Shown: in pieces, positions 1 through 16,300 of the stretch | Layout of the letters: every line of letters begins with the position of its first letter | How positions within the stretch are numbered: the first letter of the stretch is position 1 | Source: Chamaelirium japonicum | Lineage: Eukaryota; Streptophyta; Magnoliopsida; Liliales; Melanthiaceae | NCBI GenBank assembly: GCA_947650365.1 | Contig: OX393550.1 | Coordinates: 114,337,532 to 114,401,531, forward strand | Direction: 5' to 3' | Length of the DNA: 64,000 bases | Notes under the pieces: generated by a model | Told to the model about the DNA's origin: nothing | Databases searched by the model: none | What the model saw: only the letters and a program-made list of their open reading frames with translations | Translations under genes and position numbers: made by a program

Positions 1-90
1 TGAAATGAGAGATTCACTGCATGTAGAATATTACAACTCACAACTGCATTTAGAACAATAAAAAATAGTAGATAGTTTCCAGATGCTTAC

Positions 91-458
91 CTCATTGGCA
101 TCGACGGCAAGCAAGAGCAATGTAATGACTAATGACATTCGGTGGCAATATCTGCATTAGCAGGGAATGAAGATGAGAGATTTCGAATCCATTGGTGAAT
201 TTTGATTCAACATATTAACCACAGAACAAAAGAAAAAGTAAACCTTTTGATTGGGGAACAAAGTTAACCAGAGAAAGAAAAAAAACAATGGTAGATAGTT
301 TCTTAATGCTGACGGAGGGTCCGGGAGAAAAAAAATCTTTTGATTAAAGTAAAAAATAGCACATACCTCGACTGAGCGATCCGCACCGTCAGCCAGCGAA
401 GGTCGGTGGTGGCTGCGTGAAGAGTCGACCTCTTTGGTGTGGGGGTGCTTCTGTCTTG
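91..458 (-). other. candidate 5' exons of a leftward gene
   Basis: Two possible minus-strand exons. The first is 458 to 367, preceded by an acceptor ending TTTCGCAG and followed by a donor GTATGT. The second is 151 to 91, preceded by AATGCAG and followed by the donor GTAAGC. The reading frame stays open across the predicted junction (30 codons plus 2 nt, then 1 nt plus 20 codons). The second exon contains an in-frame ATG followed by a hydrophobic stretch (MSLVITLLLLAVDANE), which resembles a signal peptide and could be the real start. In that case the first exon would be 5' UTR. No protein family is recognised. The gene would continue to the left of the window. Confidence 0.3.
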
Positions 459-1275
459 CTGCGAAATAAAGAGAAAGAGGAAAGTCAAAGGAGGAAGAAG
501 GAGAGGGAAAGGAAGAAGGAGAAGAAGAAAAGGGATATTTGAATTGATTCTCATCCGATCCGCTCAAATACCGAAATAAAAATAAAAAATTGAATTGCAA
601 GAGAGAGGTGGTCACCTGATCGAAGGGTAAGAGGTGGTCTCCGTCTCTTTCTTCCCCATCCCCTGCTTCAAAGCGAAAAAAAAAACCTCGACCTGCCGAG
701 ACGACGCGCAGTCGCCGGGATTTGGGGAAGGGGGCATTGGGTGACCTCTGACCTTTTGTCAGCCACCATGCTTCCTCCAAACAATCTGTCCGAGAGTAAA
801 TTGCATACAAACAGGGAGAGGCATGAGATTAAATCATGGTACAGGCAAAAGCACATGCATCCGTTCCATCAGCCCATTTATCCGTTTTTCACCTAAAGCT
901 TGCACTGAATTTTAAGACAACACAACAACAAAAAATTAAAAACAACCAGAATTTAAGGAACAAAAAAATAATTGCAGGGGGATGGCCAATCATTTACAGC
1001 ATTGAAGATTGAAAAAAAAAAACAGAATCGCAGGGGGAGGAAGGGATAATGCTTACATGGAGATGTAGGTGGACTGCAGGCGTGTTGATTGATCACCAAT
1101 GGATTTATATCACCAAAGGAAAAAAAAAAAATCATGCCAATTAAGTTGTCGATGTGAAGAACATCCAACACCAAAACCTGGAAGAAAAAGAGGATGTTGA
1201 TCAAAGAAAATTCATGTTTGACTGAAGAAAACCCAACAAAGAAACCTTAAAAAAGGAATAAGATCAGAGAAACCT
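459..1275. other. unassigned, possible 5' UTR or introns
   Basis: No recognised coding region. The minus strand has pyrimidine-rich tracts and acceptor-like sites, such as TTTTTCTTCCAG near 1177. These would suit introns or 5' UTR of the leftward gene at 91-458. Several A-runs are present. Confidence 0.25.

Positions 1276-3058
<1,783 letters not shown>

Positions 3059-3104
<46 letters not shown>
3059..3104. repeat. (TA)n between M1 and M2
   Basis: A TA tract of about 46 bp joining the two foldback elements. Confidence 0.95.
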
Positions 3105-4334
<1,230 letters not shown>

Positions 4335-4335
4335 A

Positions 4336-4427
<92 letters not shown>
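4335..4427. repeat. (CT)n then (TA)n
   Basis: CT tract to 4389 with one CTAT interruption, then TA to 4427. Confidence 0.95.
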
Positions 4428-5446
<1,019 letters not shown>

Positions 5447-5456
5447 ATATATATAT

Positions 5457-5844
5457 GGGGAGGGATACTCTTACTAATGAAATCTTACTAATGGAAGTTA
5501 ATTACAAATCGCCTTTTACCTACCTAGAGGCTTTAGAATTTGATGAAACTTGGTGGGGATGCTATCTATGGCAAGTTGATCATCCTCACCAAAAATCATC
5601 AAATTCTATAACCTCTAGGGGCATCAAAGATGTTATTCAAATTAACGGTTAAAACAACGATCGATAAAGCATCTAACATTTGATGCCTCTATAGGTTATA
5701 GAATTTGATAATTTTTGGTGAGGATGATCAACTTGCCATAGAGAGCATGCCCACCAAGTTTCATCAAATTTTGAAATCTCTAGGTTAGGTAAAAGGCGAT
5801 TTGTAATTTTTATTAGTAAGATTTCATTAGTAAGAGTATCCCAG

Positions 5845-5847
<3 letters not shown>
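5457..5847. mobile_element. foldback MITE M6
   Basis: A 391-bp element separated from M5 by only about 10 bp of TA. The arms are GGGGAGGGATACTCTTACTA and, at the right end in reverse complement, GGGCTGGGATACTCTTACTA. They continue through ACAAATCGCCTTTTACC on both sides. Internal modules at about 5519-5621 and 5686-5795 carry GATGCTATCTATGGCAAGTT and TGATCATCCTCACC. The core reads AAATTAACGGTTA. Confidence 0.85.
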
Positions 5848-5922
<75 letters not shown>

Positions 5923-5944
5923 AGAGAGAGAGAAAGAGAGAGAG
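5848..5944. repeat. (TA)n then (GA)n
   Basis: TA tract to 5919 followed by a short GA tract. Confidence 0.95.
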
Positions 5945-6679
<735 letters not shown>

Positions 6680-8022
6680 TATATCAAATATGTCGAATGA
6701 TTCATGGTAATGATAAGATAATTTTATGGCGTAATGGCTAAGGTCCTTGCAGTATTGTGATAGATAAAGGACTGACAACATTTTGGTTGTATGAAAAGTA
6801 TAATTACATCCATCCATAACAATCGTGTCTTGTCATGCGTGCTCCGTGTGAAAGGGAGTGTTAACGAATTGTAGGGTCTCCGGTGTTTAATTGATGTATG
6901 CACACCTAGAATAGAATCTAGTTGTATATATCCTTCCAACAAACTTCTCCTAACTATGCATACTAGGTACAATTTATCGTCTTAAAGAAACTCCAAATGT
7001 TGGTAATTAAAATATGTTCGTATTTACAAGAGTTTAGCCAACCATTTTACTAATTCTTTAGCGTTAAGGGGCAATAAGATTCATGTTCATACTTCGGAGT
7101 GCAAAACATGAATCAAAATGTCGGTCATAATTTATTCCAAAATGTCGCTCTTGATAGTACATTCATTTGTTTTATAAAGTAAACCCCTCTATATCGAGGA
7201 AGAGTTAGGGAGCCCCCGACCAGAAACCCTTGATAGCTCATATTAGTGGCACTTTGTTTTTTCATCGTTACCATCCAACATAACAATGCCGGATTAGGAC
7301 TCCATGAGTCTGTTGTTACATTAGGTTATGACCACATTTTGTCACCATATCTTCATTACTTACCTAGATGGAGTTGCTCTTGTGATTGCTACAATGTGAT
7401 TATATATAAACTAGCATTCTCAATCAAATTAATGAACAGCGTACACAATGAAATTTTACGATAAAAAGACTAGAAGTTCAATGGATTGGACTACCAATGT
7501 ATTCGAGACTTTTAAGAGGCTTTTTTTCTTAATAAAATCTTAATTAAACCATTCAATTAGAAGAAGTTTTACCCACAGATATACCACTTTATTTATATGC
7601 CACACTGCGTAAGACAAGCTCGGGATTTGATTCTGCGACCACCCAAAAGAAAAAAATAAGGTTAACCATTGGGATACCACTGTAGCTATAGGATAAAATG
7701 TATATATAGTATATTATGTTTCATGGTTTTGTCTGATCGGATCCTTGACGCATCTGATTGATCTAAATCCATATCCACGTTGTTAAGTAAATGGATTATC
7801 GGATTCAAAATACATCCACATCTGATTCAACGGATCCGGTCCATTGGCGGGTCTATTCTCAACATCCACATCCAACATAACAATATGGATTGGAGTAGAT
7901 TTAAACTTTTATAAGCTGGCCTCCCCTACCCATCTCCTTGACCTCTCTTTTGCTGGCTTCTACCTTCTTCTTGTCATTGCTATATTCTCATGGTTCTCAA
8001 TCCAAGTCCATTACGGCATTAC

Positions 8023-8024
<2 letters not shown>
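6680..8024. other. no recognisable feature
   Basis: AT-rich sequence. Short open frames (for example 7246-7464) have no recognisable motifs. The minus frame at 6724-6972 is likewise unconvincing. I see no gene, LTR or clear inverted repeat here. Confidence 0.4.

Positions 8025-8025
<1 letters not shown>

Positions 8026-8077
<52 letters not shown>
8026..8077. repeat. (CT)n microsatellite
   Basis: About 26 CT units. Confidence 0.95.
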
Positions 8078-8082
<5 letters not shown>

Positions 8083-8167
8083 CTTTATTCCCACGACACT
8101 GTCTCATTCTCATTCATTAAGTTTGTCACATGCAGCACGGATGCGTATCTCGTCGCAAGCTAAGATT

Positions 8168-8390
8168 ATTTTAGGGATATTTCCAAATTCCTCCCCAACT
8201 AAGATCCTAATTATCAAACCGTCCCTCAAATTTCAATAATTATAGAAACCTCCCAACATGTATGGCATATTGCATTGCACACATTCGCGTACATGAGAGA
8301 AGCTTCTGTAATTACCAAAAAGTGAGGGGGGGTTGGTAATTAGCCTATTTGCTGGGGAGAAATTTATAAATATCCTTTTTTTTTAATATA
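8168..8390. mobile_element. MITE-like element, family shared with 25206-25937
   Basis: The left end (TTTTAGGGATATTTCCAAATT, CTCCCCAACTAA) is roughly mirrored at the right end (TTGCTGGGGAGAAATTTATA, AATATCC). The inner words AACCTCC...TGCATTGCACAC and GTAATTACCAAAAAGTGAGG recur, inverted or direct, in the element at 25206-25937. That recurrence shows a dispersed family. There is no coding capacity. Confidence 0.5.
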
Positions 8391-8760
8391 ATTCTTGTGG
8401 GAAGTTTGCGCCTCTCCATTTCTCTCTCTAGGCTCTGACCGTTCCCGTCTCTCTAGCTCCCTGGGGTTTAGCCAGTGTTTGTGCTGTCATGCATCCCTCG
8501 TAATGGAAGAAAGAGAGATAACCAAACTCACCTTAAAACATCTCCGGTCTCCCCCAAATTCCCATGGGTCTGTACTTTTATTTCTCTTATTCTGGAGATC
8601 CATGGGTGTCTCAAAACTTTTCGAGCAATGACTCACTTCATACTCGGACTAATCCCTTCGAGAGTGAAGCCTGATCCACTCGAAATTTTCTATCGCACTC
8701 CTACGTAAATCGATTGAGGGGATCCTCCTCGCAGACGATCTTGCTGCTCAAGCTCGGTAA
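8391..8760. other. unassigned
   Basis: Pyrimidine-rich at 8395-8470, then mixed sequence. There are short overlapping frames without motifs, so nothing is called. Confidence 0.3.
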
Positions 8761-8778
8761 AAACATTAGGGTTGTTGG

Positions 8779-8977
8779 CTTGCGTGTGGTAATTTTTTTT
8801 TTCCTCACGTCCGGGGTCTACCATGTCGGTCTACTCTTCGTGCGATGAGTTAAGGTCATATTGTTGATGCGGTCCTATTTGGTCGTGTGGTCTGCTGTCT
8901 CACCTCAAGATAAGCCGTGATCTGTATCTGTCTTTGTTTTTGTTTAATATATTCGTTTTTTACCTCCCAAAAAAAAA
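8779..8977 (+). mobile_element. short retroposon tail (LINE/SINE) with poly(A) and TSD
   Basis: About 200 bp ending in a poly(A) run (from 8969). It is flanked by an 18-bp direct repeat, AAACATTAGGGTTGTTGG at 8761-8778 and AAACATTAGGGTTATTGG at 8978-8995. The target-site duplication and the A-tail show target-primed reverse transcription. The last 110 bp (GGTCCTATTTGGTCGTGTGG ... TATTCGTTTTTTACC) recur at 23545-23655 and, inverted, at 10920-11040. They are therefore the 3' end of a dispersed family. Confidence 0.7.
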
Positions 8978-8999
8978 AAACATTAGGGTTATTGGTGTT

Positions 9000-9530
9000 G
9001 TGGGTGGTAGTCAACGGGAAGTTCTTTGTGGGGTTTTTTAGGGTCTAACTTAACCTTTATCAATAAACCTTAGTTTAGCTTTTTTACTTTTTAATAATAT
9101 CGGTTGGGGTCGTATTTAATCCCCCCTCTTATTTTAGGGCTTCTTAAAAAGATAAAAAAAATGTTCGTCACCATCCAATCTCCCCCTCGTAAATCTCTCA
9201 CGCGCACTTCCCATGCATTGCTTGAGGTTTGCACTAGTCTCGTCCAATATGAAGGGAAGCTCCTTGGTCGCACACATGCCTTTATATGTCAACATAGAAA
9301 TCATATAAATGGTAACCCAATCATCCATGTATATAGTGGCTTGATTTTTTTTTTTGGCAAATAAAAGTCAACCTATCCACTTCTCCCGCTCATTCTCTAG
9401 CCAGACATTGGGTACTAATCCCAACGGATTGTCTAGAGCCAGTAGGTCCAAACAGAACAAAGGGAAGAGCAGTGGATAAGGTGATAACATTTCATACTCT
9501 CCAGAGCGATTAGGAAATCTAGAGCTCCTA
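9000..9530. other. unassigned
   Basis: AT-rich sequence with short frames at 9104-9364 on both strands and no family signature. Confidence 0.3.
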
Positions 9531-9539
9531 CTGAGGTCA

Positions 9540-10083
9540 AAGCACTCTTCTCACTGTTAGCAGCGAGGAACAAGATCCTGACGAATTAAGGTCTTCCCAC
9601 TACTAGGGAGTCTTCTTGCACCTTTTTTCAGAGTGAGGAGGAGACCGTTTTGCACTTGCTGCTTAGTTGCCCATTTGCTAGAGATCTATGGGACCGGCCA
9701 TTTCGAGTCCCGGCCTCTGTGATACTTCCTCTCGCCCATGACACTTGAAGGCTCTTCAGACATCTTGGCAGATCATGAAGGTTAAAAAGAAGCTTCGGGC
9801 ACCCTAGGATATTTTGGTGATGGGTATCCGTTGGGTCCTATGGCTTGAGAGGAATAAGAGAATCTTCAACAAAAAGGCTTCCAGTATGGAGGATCTCTGG
9901 AGATCAGTGGAGTCGGCCTTTAGATTTTGGATCATTCCATTAGCTAATTCTTTCCCAATTGGGGCGAAGGACATTTGTAACTGCTTTGTAACTTAATTTG
10001 ATTTGTATAATATGATTGGTCAGGGGCCGCCGCCTAACCCTCCCTCCTCTTGGAGAGATATAAAAACAAAAAAATCTCATTAA
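9540..10083 (+). pseudogene. LINE (non-LTR) ORF2 3'-end remnant
   Basis: The plus strand translates, with frame breaks, to the zinc-binding reverse-transcriptase tail common in plant L1-type elements. It shows an EEETVLHLLLSCPFARDLW-like segment near 9635-9695, then WVLWLERNKRIFNKKASS at about 9826-9885 and a DLWRSVESAFRFW segment. This region is known to end plant LINE ORF2 proteins. Stops and frameshifts before 9814 mean it is dead. No 5' part (endonuclease or RT core) is visible nearby, so it is a truncated insertion. It is followed by an A-rich end near 10060-10083. Confidence 0.65.
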
Positions 10084-10917
10084 CGATCTTCAGTAACCTT
10101 ACAGAGAATCTCTTTAAAAAAAGAGAATAGACAGCCAAAAAAAATAAAAAAAATATTAAATCAGAATTACAATGTAAAGTATGAAAACCTAGGTAGTCCG
10201 TCTCATGATTATAGTCTCTTCTCACATGATCCACCTAGTCTTCAGGAGTAGTGACGAGACGGCATGCAGCTAGCGTTCGAGTGACTATTGAAAGAAGAAA
10301 AGAGAACAGCACCATGCATGTGAGGTCAATGAGAAAGGGCTGAGTAGCTAAGATGACCACTGGTGAGAACAAGGCGATTGGGAGCTAAGAAGAAGAGACA
10401 CACATGGAATCTGCTAGCTTTAATGGCGTGAAGGAGGGGCCATTTGCCGCACCTTGCATGCACTGAGTCGGACAGTCTGCAGTCTGGACAAGTAGATGAC
10501 TACGAGGGGAGGTGCCAAAATGAAAGCATGGAAATTCTTTTCTTTTTTTTAAACTATTATACTTTTTTATTTTGGGTGAGTCAAGGAAAGTGTTGAGGTT
10601 GTTTTATGCAAGTATAATGTTGGGAGTTGGGCCCAATGGATCTATGTAACTTCAGCTCCTTGGCCCGGGATTGGGCCCGGTTTAGGGAAACCTTGGAGGG
10701 TTACTTATCGGTTGCATGTGCTTAAGGGGGTGTTTGGCATCATTCCGGAACAATCTATTTCCATTCCAAATTCCATGATTTGAAAATAAATGCTAGTAAT
10801 TGCTCCGGTCGAATGAAAGGACTTGGGAACTAAAAATATCACTCTGGCAGTTTCTATGCCAACCGTAACGATGGATCATCAAATTGCATTAGGAATAGTA
10901 ATTGACGGTAATAACCT
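10084..10917. other. unassigned, with a possible MITE at 10737-10915
   Basis: Mostly featureless. From 10737 the sequence begins GGTGTTTGGCATCATTCCGG, a common opening of Tourist/hAT-type MITEs. A matching TGCCAACC lies near 10860, but I could not fix both ends. Confidence 0.3.
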
Positions 10918-12060
10918 CTTTTTTTTTTTAGGGTAAAAAATGAATATATAAATAAAAAACAAGATCAGTTACAGACCCCAGCATATCTCTAGACGAGACA
11001 GCAGGACATCAGACCAAATAGGGCCAAACACTAGCGCCTAATAGCCCATACACTAATCCAAAAGCTCAAACAGTTGAGCAAAAGACCATGTTAGATTACA
11101 AAGCCTCAACTACTCCATCCCCACAAACTAAGGATCAATCACCACACCAATCTCTCTAATCGCAAGAGACTCCACGCATGAGCAACTATCTCCGATCTAG
11201 ATCCACTCTGCTACAAGAAATCCAATCGTCGACCTCGTTCCACCTGCAAACTTAGCTGCCAAACTGCAAGTGAGCACAACTATCGCCGCCTGCGTCGAGA
11301 GGTCCTATCACAAGGGCCCTTTGGCCAACTCTCCTTTGTTCGTTTACCGATTCGTGAAGAACGAGACGACTCCTGCTCCCTAGCCAAAGTCTCTTGCTTG
11401 ATCTCCAGAGATGCCCGATCAATGCCTTCAACAATATCCTCTCCCTCAGCTACTGCTCCACGATCATTATCTCCATATAATCAAGGGGTTCACCATAGTT
11501 AGAAGGCAAGTCCTCCCCAGACAGCTTCAAATTCTCCCAGGCCTTCTGACAATCCCCCTTAATATGAGACTCTCCCTCAATACCAAAAAAGGATAGGAGA
11601 AATGTATCTACTCTCAAGAAATAGATTGTGGTATTATCATCACCTGAAAATATTCATCATTGAAGAGCTTCCGTTCTCTAGGAGTCATGGGCAAATTACC
11701 CACAGGGCTGCTATTTTTCCATTGGAGGAACTCGACAAATGGTTTAAGCGCCACAGCCCTAGCCTTGCTCAAGCCGCCCGACTCAATAGTTTGAGTAAAG
11801 CTGAAGCCTTTAGCATCAACAGGCCAGTCTCTTATGTCAAGAGCATCCAGATCCTACTCCAAATCTGAATGATCACCAGATACTGCATCACCATGCGTCA
11901 AACCATCAGCAAGGACTTCCAAGTCAGCTATACCACATACCAAACACCCCCTAAATTGCTTAAAATTGGCCGGTCTTCCTATCCTCCGATCGACCTTTCG
12001 GTCTCCTTAGCATGCTCCTCTCTTTCTAAGATTTCTTGGTCAAGTTTTCAGTATTAATTT
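10918..12060 (-). pseudogene. LINE-derived fragment, minus strand
   Basis: The minus-strand 3' end (plus 10920-11040, starting with a T-run) matches the retroposon tail at 8868-8977. Upstream on the minus strand, near 11510-11600, a frame reads GIEGESHIKGDCQKAWENL. This resembles a damaged CCHC zinc knuckle of a LINE ORF1 protein. Frames are broken by many stops and most of ORF2 is missing. It is best explained as an internally deleted, decayed LINE. Confidence 0.45.
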
Positions 12061-13310
12061 TAGAGGGTTGGCGTCAAAGTTGGCAGTTGATGGACATTTG
12101 ATGGATAAACTCTGAAAAATCTTTTGGCGGATTACAAAAACCTCCCTGAAATATATTCATGTTTGTCCATCATCTTTTTCATAAACAATTTGAATCCTAA
12201 ACTATGCTTTGTCTGCATTTAGCCCCCCTTGTCAACTTTTATTCCGAAATATATGGGGAACTATGTTCATGAGTGTGATGTGTGTGGTTGAAGAAGGGTT
12301 TCAAATTGTTCAAAACAAAGATGAGGGAGGACCAATAAGAAAAAGGTATACAGTTCAAGGAACGTTTTTGTAATCTCCCTTTAATTTTTGTGAAGTCTTT
12401 TTAATTGAAATTGTGTTACGCAGTCATCTTAATGGAATAAATCTTTGACAATGAAGACACAGTGACACATGTTGCAATATTTTTTTTGAGAACCCTCAAG
12501 AGGTGAGGGGGGTTTGGCATGGACCCCAACCGATTTATTAACTAGGCTCCCAAGAAAAAGATTAGAGACGATTTCACACTACAAAGAAGCTACCCGAGAG
12601 ATTGGTGGGCATACCCATGCTCCACTCGACCACAGAACATCTAAGACACCCAACTACCTCATTTTGATCAAACCACTGCAAGCATCAGAACAATCAGTTG
12701 CGCAATCAGTTTTGATCAAAATGTCCTGCACCAGAACAATATTTATAATTTAATTTTGTTGCATAGAGATTTTGATGCAACTTAAGTAATACAATTGCGC
12801 AACTTATTGTTTGATCAAAATTGACCAATCGTTGACTAAGTTTGACCATTTATTAATTATGTTAGACTAATTTTAACTAATTATTGATCATTTTCTATTT
12901 GAACAATTTCAGACCAATTGCCTAATTGTTGAATAGTTGACTATTTTGGTTTGATTCTACTAATGTTCGGCCAAGGTTGAATGACTTATAAGGGACCCCT
13001 CATTGATCTTCGTATTTAATTTTTTTAAACCCATTAGCATCTCAGCCAAGGGAGGGTTAAGGTATCCCCCTATCAGCTATTAATTCGATACAAGTGAGAA
13101 TCGATCTAAGGTCTCAAATACCAACCTCCCAAAACTTTACTAACTCACCTAGTTAGCACTTACAAAAAATAATTAATGGCTTGAGCCCCTCAGCATCTCA
13201 TTTGTCGCAGGGTGAAATGCAATAACAATGAACGAGGATTAAGGCTCCATTCATTTTGATGTTAAACTAATTCAATTTAAGAAAGTGTGTTATATTATCT
13301 TTACTTGGTA

Positions 13311-13313
<3 letters not shown>
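12061..13313. other. unassigned
   Basis: AT-rich sequence. Repeated TTGACTAAGTTTGACCATTT-like words occur around 12780-12960 (TTGATCAAAAT, TTGACCA, TTGACTA). No gene or element ends were found. Confidence 0.35.

Positions 13314-13364
<51 letters not shown>
13314..13364. repeat. (TA)n microsatellite
   Basis: About 25 TA units. Confidence 0.95.
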
Positions 13365-13367
<3 letters not shown>

Positions 13368-13705
13368 TTAATAAAAATAAATTTATTATCTTGCTTATTT
13401 TGTAGTAAAATGTGAGTCAATGTTTTGTCCAAACCGGTAAATTATTAATTTTATTTTCAAAGTCGTCAAACATACATTTTGTGGAATTTCGAAAGGTTTA
13501 GCAAAAACCTAATCCCATTAGTATTAATGATACTTCACCTCTTGAACAGCTACTTCAAAACCAACAAAGTATATTTTGTAGAATTTTAAAATACTTACTA
13601 AAATATAACTTATTGAAAGCTTTGAGGAAGACTTCAGTGGGGAGGCCTATAACGTTGTGGGGATGTCTATCAGCACACGACATCAACCACGGTGCCATGG
13701 GTCTC
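13365..13705. other. unassigned
   Basis: AT-rich sequence with nothing recognised. Confidence 0.35.
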
Positions 13706-16290
13706 GGATGCAGGCGTGCATCGTCGAAGAGCGATTGATGGCGACGGTGTAATCTTTTTGTATTTTCTTTGTAAATGGATAACTAGTGATACGGATCACC
13801 GAGAGGAAGTGGCGGAGAGGGTAAGAACCTTAGCAGAGAATAAGGGATTAGAAGCTTAGATGAGAGGAGGCCTGAAATTCATCAGGAAATAAGGTGGGGG
13901 ACTCAAATCCATGAGCTGACGAAGGCATCCGCCATCAATTTTTATTCATCATAATCCGTCATTCAATGGTTACAATGGGGACCTTAAAATAGGCTAAAAG
14001 AAAAGATAAATATGGCAACAAATTTAAAAACCAATAATTATCATAGCAACTTGCCTAAAACAAATATCTCAAATCTAAAAAGATTCTACTAGATATCATA
14101 AGATATATCTTGCCTTATCCATCCATACCAGCCTAGGATGGGTCTTCGTGTGGGCCAACGGGCTTGGGCCCAAGTCGGGTTCCGCTGCGATGAACTCGTC
14201 CTCGAGTTCCGGCAGGAATGCATAGGTGGCAGCGAATGCAGCAAAGGTTCCTCCACCGTGATAACGTTGCGGTGCCAAGATCTGGTGATGGAGGCCCAAC
14301 AGGTAGTGTCGAATTGCACGAGTCCATGGGTCGACTGGAGTGGTAACTCTTCGGAAAGTAGACCCAAGTGCGGACAAAGCCGGAGATAATATGGGGCCGG
14401 TGGCACGGAGTCTAGCCCAAGAAAATCTATTTGTTGTGGCATCTCCTATGGCAGAAGATGCCCCTTTAGATGGGCTACTAGAGTACGAAACTCCATATGA
14501 AGAGGAGTCTCCACAGTAGGCGAAGGTGGAAGCTCTGGTAAAAGCACTGTAGGAGGAGTGGGCTGACGACATCTGGTGCACCTCCGGGCTTGTTCCTTGT
14601 ATTGTAGCTTGTCACCGATATCATCGAGCACATACTTGATATAGTCAAATTGCTCCTGGCGTGTCCAAGTATCAGGCCTTTGTAGAAACCACTGAACATA
14701 TGGTGATACTAGCAAGTTTAGCTTATAGGCTCGATCATCGATGTGCAAGCAACACTGCACATCCCAATCAGAAGTAATTAACATAAAACACAAATCGATT
14801 GGTGGACACCTGCTCATAGATGGAGTACCCAGATGTATGGTAGGGAGCATGGTGGCTGTAAGGACGCCAATAAGGTGGATGGATCTCCAAGTAGGATGGA
14901 GAATAATGCCAACCAGAGAATAGTGGAATGGATCCGAAGTTAGAATCGTCTCTGTGGTAGTACATGGCGATATAGTCGGCAAGGGCAAAGTCACAATTCT
15001 GTACTATTGGGCTGACTGGACGGAGGCACAAGTGGATCCGGCTAAAAAAATCGTGCAACTTTGGTACTTGGTTCGTTGGATTCCGATGAACGGATCCAAA
15101 GATATGATCCAAAGAAGATGTCGGGTCAGAAACGATAGTCAGGTCAGATCCAAAATGGAAGTCGGGTCTGGTGACTTAAGTGACTAAATAGGTTCTCAGA
15201 ATAGGGCCTTTGGATTCTAATCTAGCGGCTTGGATTGAAGAGGATAAATGGTAAAAGTTCAAAGGATTAAGGGTAAAAGGGTAACTCAATAGGAAAAGAT
15301 TTAGGTTTGATTTTATTTATTGGCAGTAGATAGGGAAGGGAGAAAAAGGTAAGACGACCCATTTCTTTTTCTTTATTTCTTTTCTCTTGTTTCCTTTCTC
15401 TTCTTCCCATCCTTTTCCATCTTTCCTTCTATTCTTTTTCCTTTCTTTCCTTCTTCTTTCCTTTTCTTTTTCTTTCCTTTTCTGCCTTCACAGGACTATG
15501 ACTAATCAGGGGTTTTTTTTTGTGGGCAGCAGCGACAAGAGGAAATGGAGGGTTGTGGAGGGCGTGCGCCGGTAGCACAGGACAGAGGAGGTGGTTCAGC
15601 CGGGCGACCTGCTATGGCTGCACGGGCAGGCAAGGGGGTGGATCTGCTATTGAGCAGTGACGAAGCAAGTGGGACAGCAGTCAAGTATGTCTCCTTTTTT
15701 TTTTTTTTCTTCTTCTTTTTTTTCAACAAATATGATCTATCCTTTTTTTTTGTAGGGCGACATACTGGAAAAATATGCCGACAAATCGACGAGGATGATG
15801 ATGGCGACGAACCGACGAGAATGGTGATGATAAACCGGTGACGATGGCGATGGATGATAGCGATCAACGTGGGGATCATTCGCGGTGCGAGAACGCCACG
15901 AAGCCCGAAGCTTTGATACCAACTTGATGCAGGCGCACGTCGTCGAAGAGCGATTGATGGCGGCAGCGTAATCTTTTTGTATTTTCTTTGTAAAGGGATA
16001 ACTAGTGATACAGATCACCGAGAGGAAGGCATCCGCCATCAATTTTCATTCACCATAATCCGTCCTTCAATGGTTACAATGGGGGCCTTTAAATAGGTTA
16101 AAAGAAAAGATAAATATGGCAACAAATTTAAAAACCAATAATTATCATAACAACTTGTCTAAAACAAATATCTCAAATATAAAAATATTCTACTAGATTC
16201 ATAAGATATATCTTGCCTTATCCATCCATGGCAAGCTAGGATGGGCCTTCGTGTGGGCCAACGGGCTTAGGCCAAAGTCGGATCACATCA
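13706..16290 (-). mobile_element. decayed gag-type non-autonomous LTR retrotransposon H
   Basis: The right LTR (5' LTR in element sense, 15925-16290) runs TGATGCAGGCGCACGTCGTC ... GTCGGATCACATCA. The left LTR (13706-about 14178) starts GGATGCAGGCGTGCATCG and has lost its last bases next to the internal region. A primer-binding site lies just inside the right LTR (minus strand TTGGTATCAAAGCTTCGG, plus about 15906-15923). This is complementary to initiator tRNA-Met with one change. It is the same family as element C (36046-38811): both have a long pyrimidine tract on the plus strand (15361-15485 here). The right LTR has an internal deletion of about 110 bp relative to C. No clear target duplication remains. 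Confidence 0.8.
14089..15112 (-). pseudogene. degenerate gag-like ORFs of element H
   Basis: Several overlapping minus-strand frames (14446-14994, 14096-14581, 14768-15112) together form a broken reading frame. One segment, with YVQWFLQRPDTWTRQEQFDY and DDIGDKLQYKEQARRC, looks like a gag-type structural domain followed by a Pro-rich tail. No protease, RT or integrase motif is present. By position it is the counterpart of the gag ORF in element C, but the sequence is quite different. It has no intact start-to-stop frame. Confidence 0.45.
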
Positions 16291-16300
16291 GCCCCACAGT

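Noticed and set aside
14138-14389. Plus-strand ORF in element H
   Set aside because: Overlaps the gag-like minus strand and LTR, with no motif.
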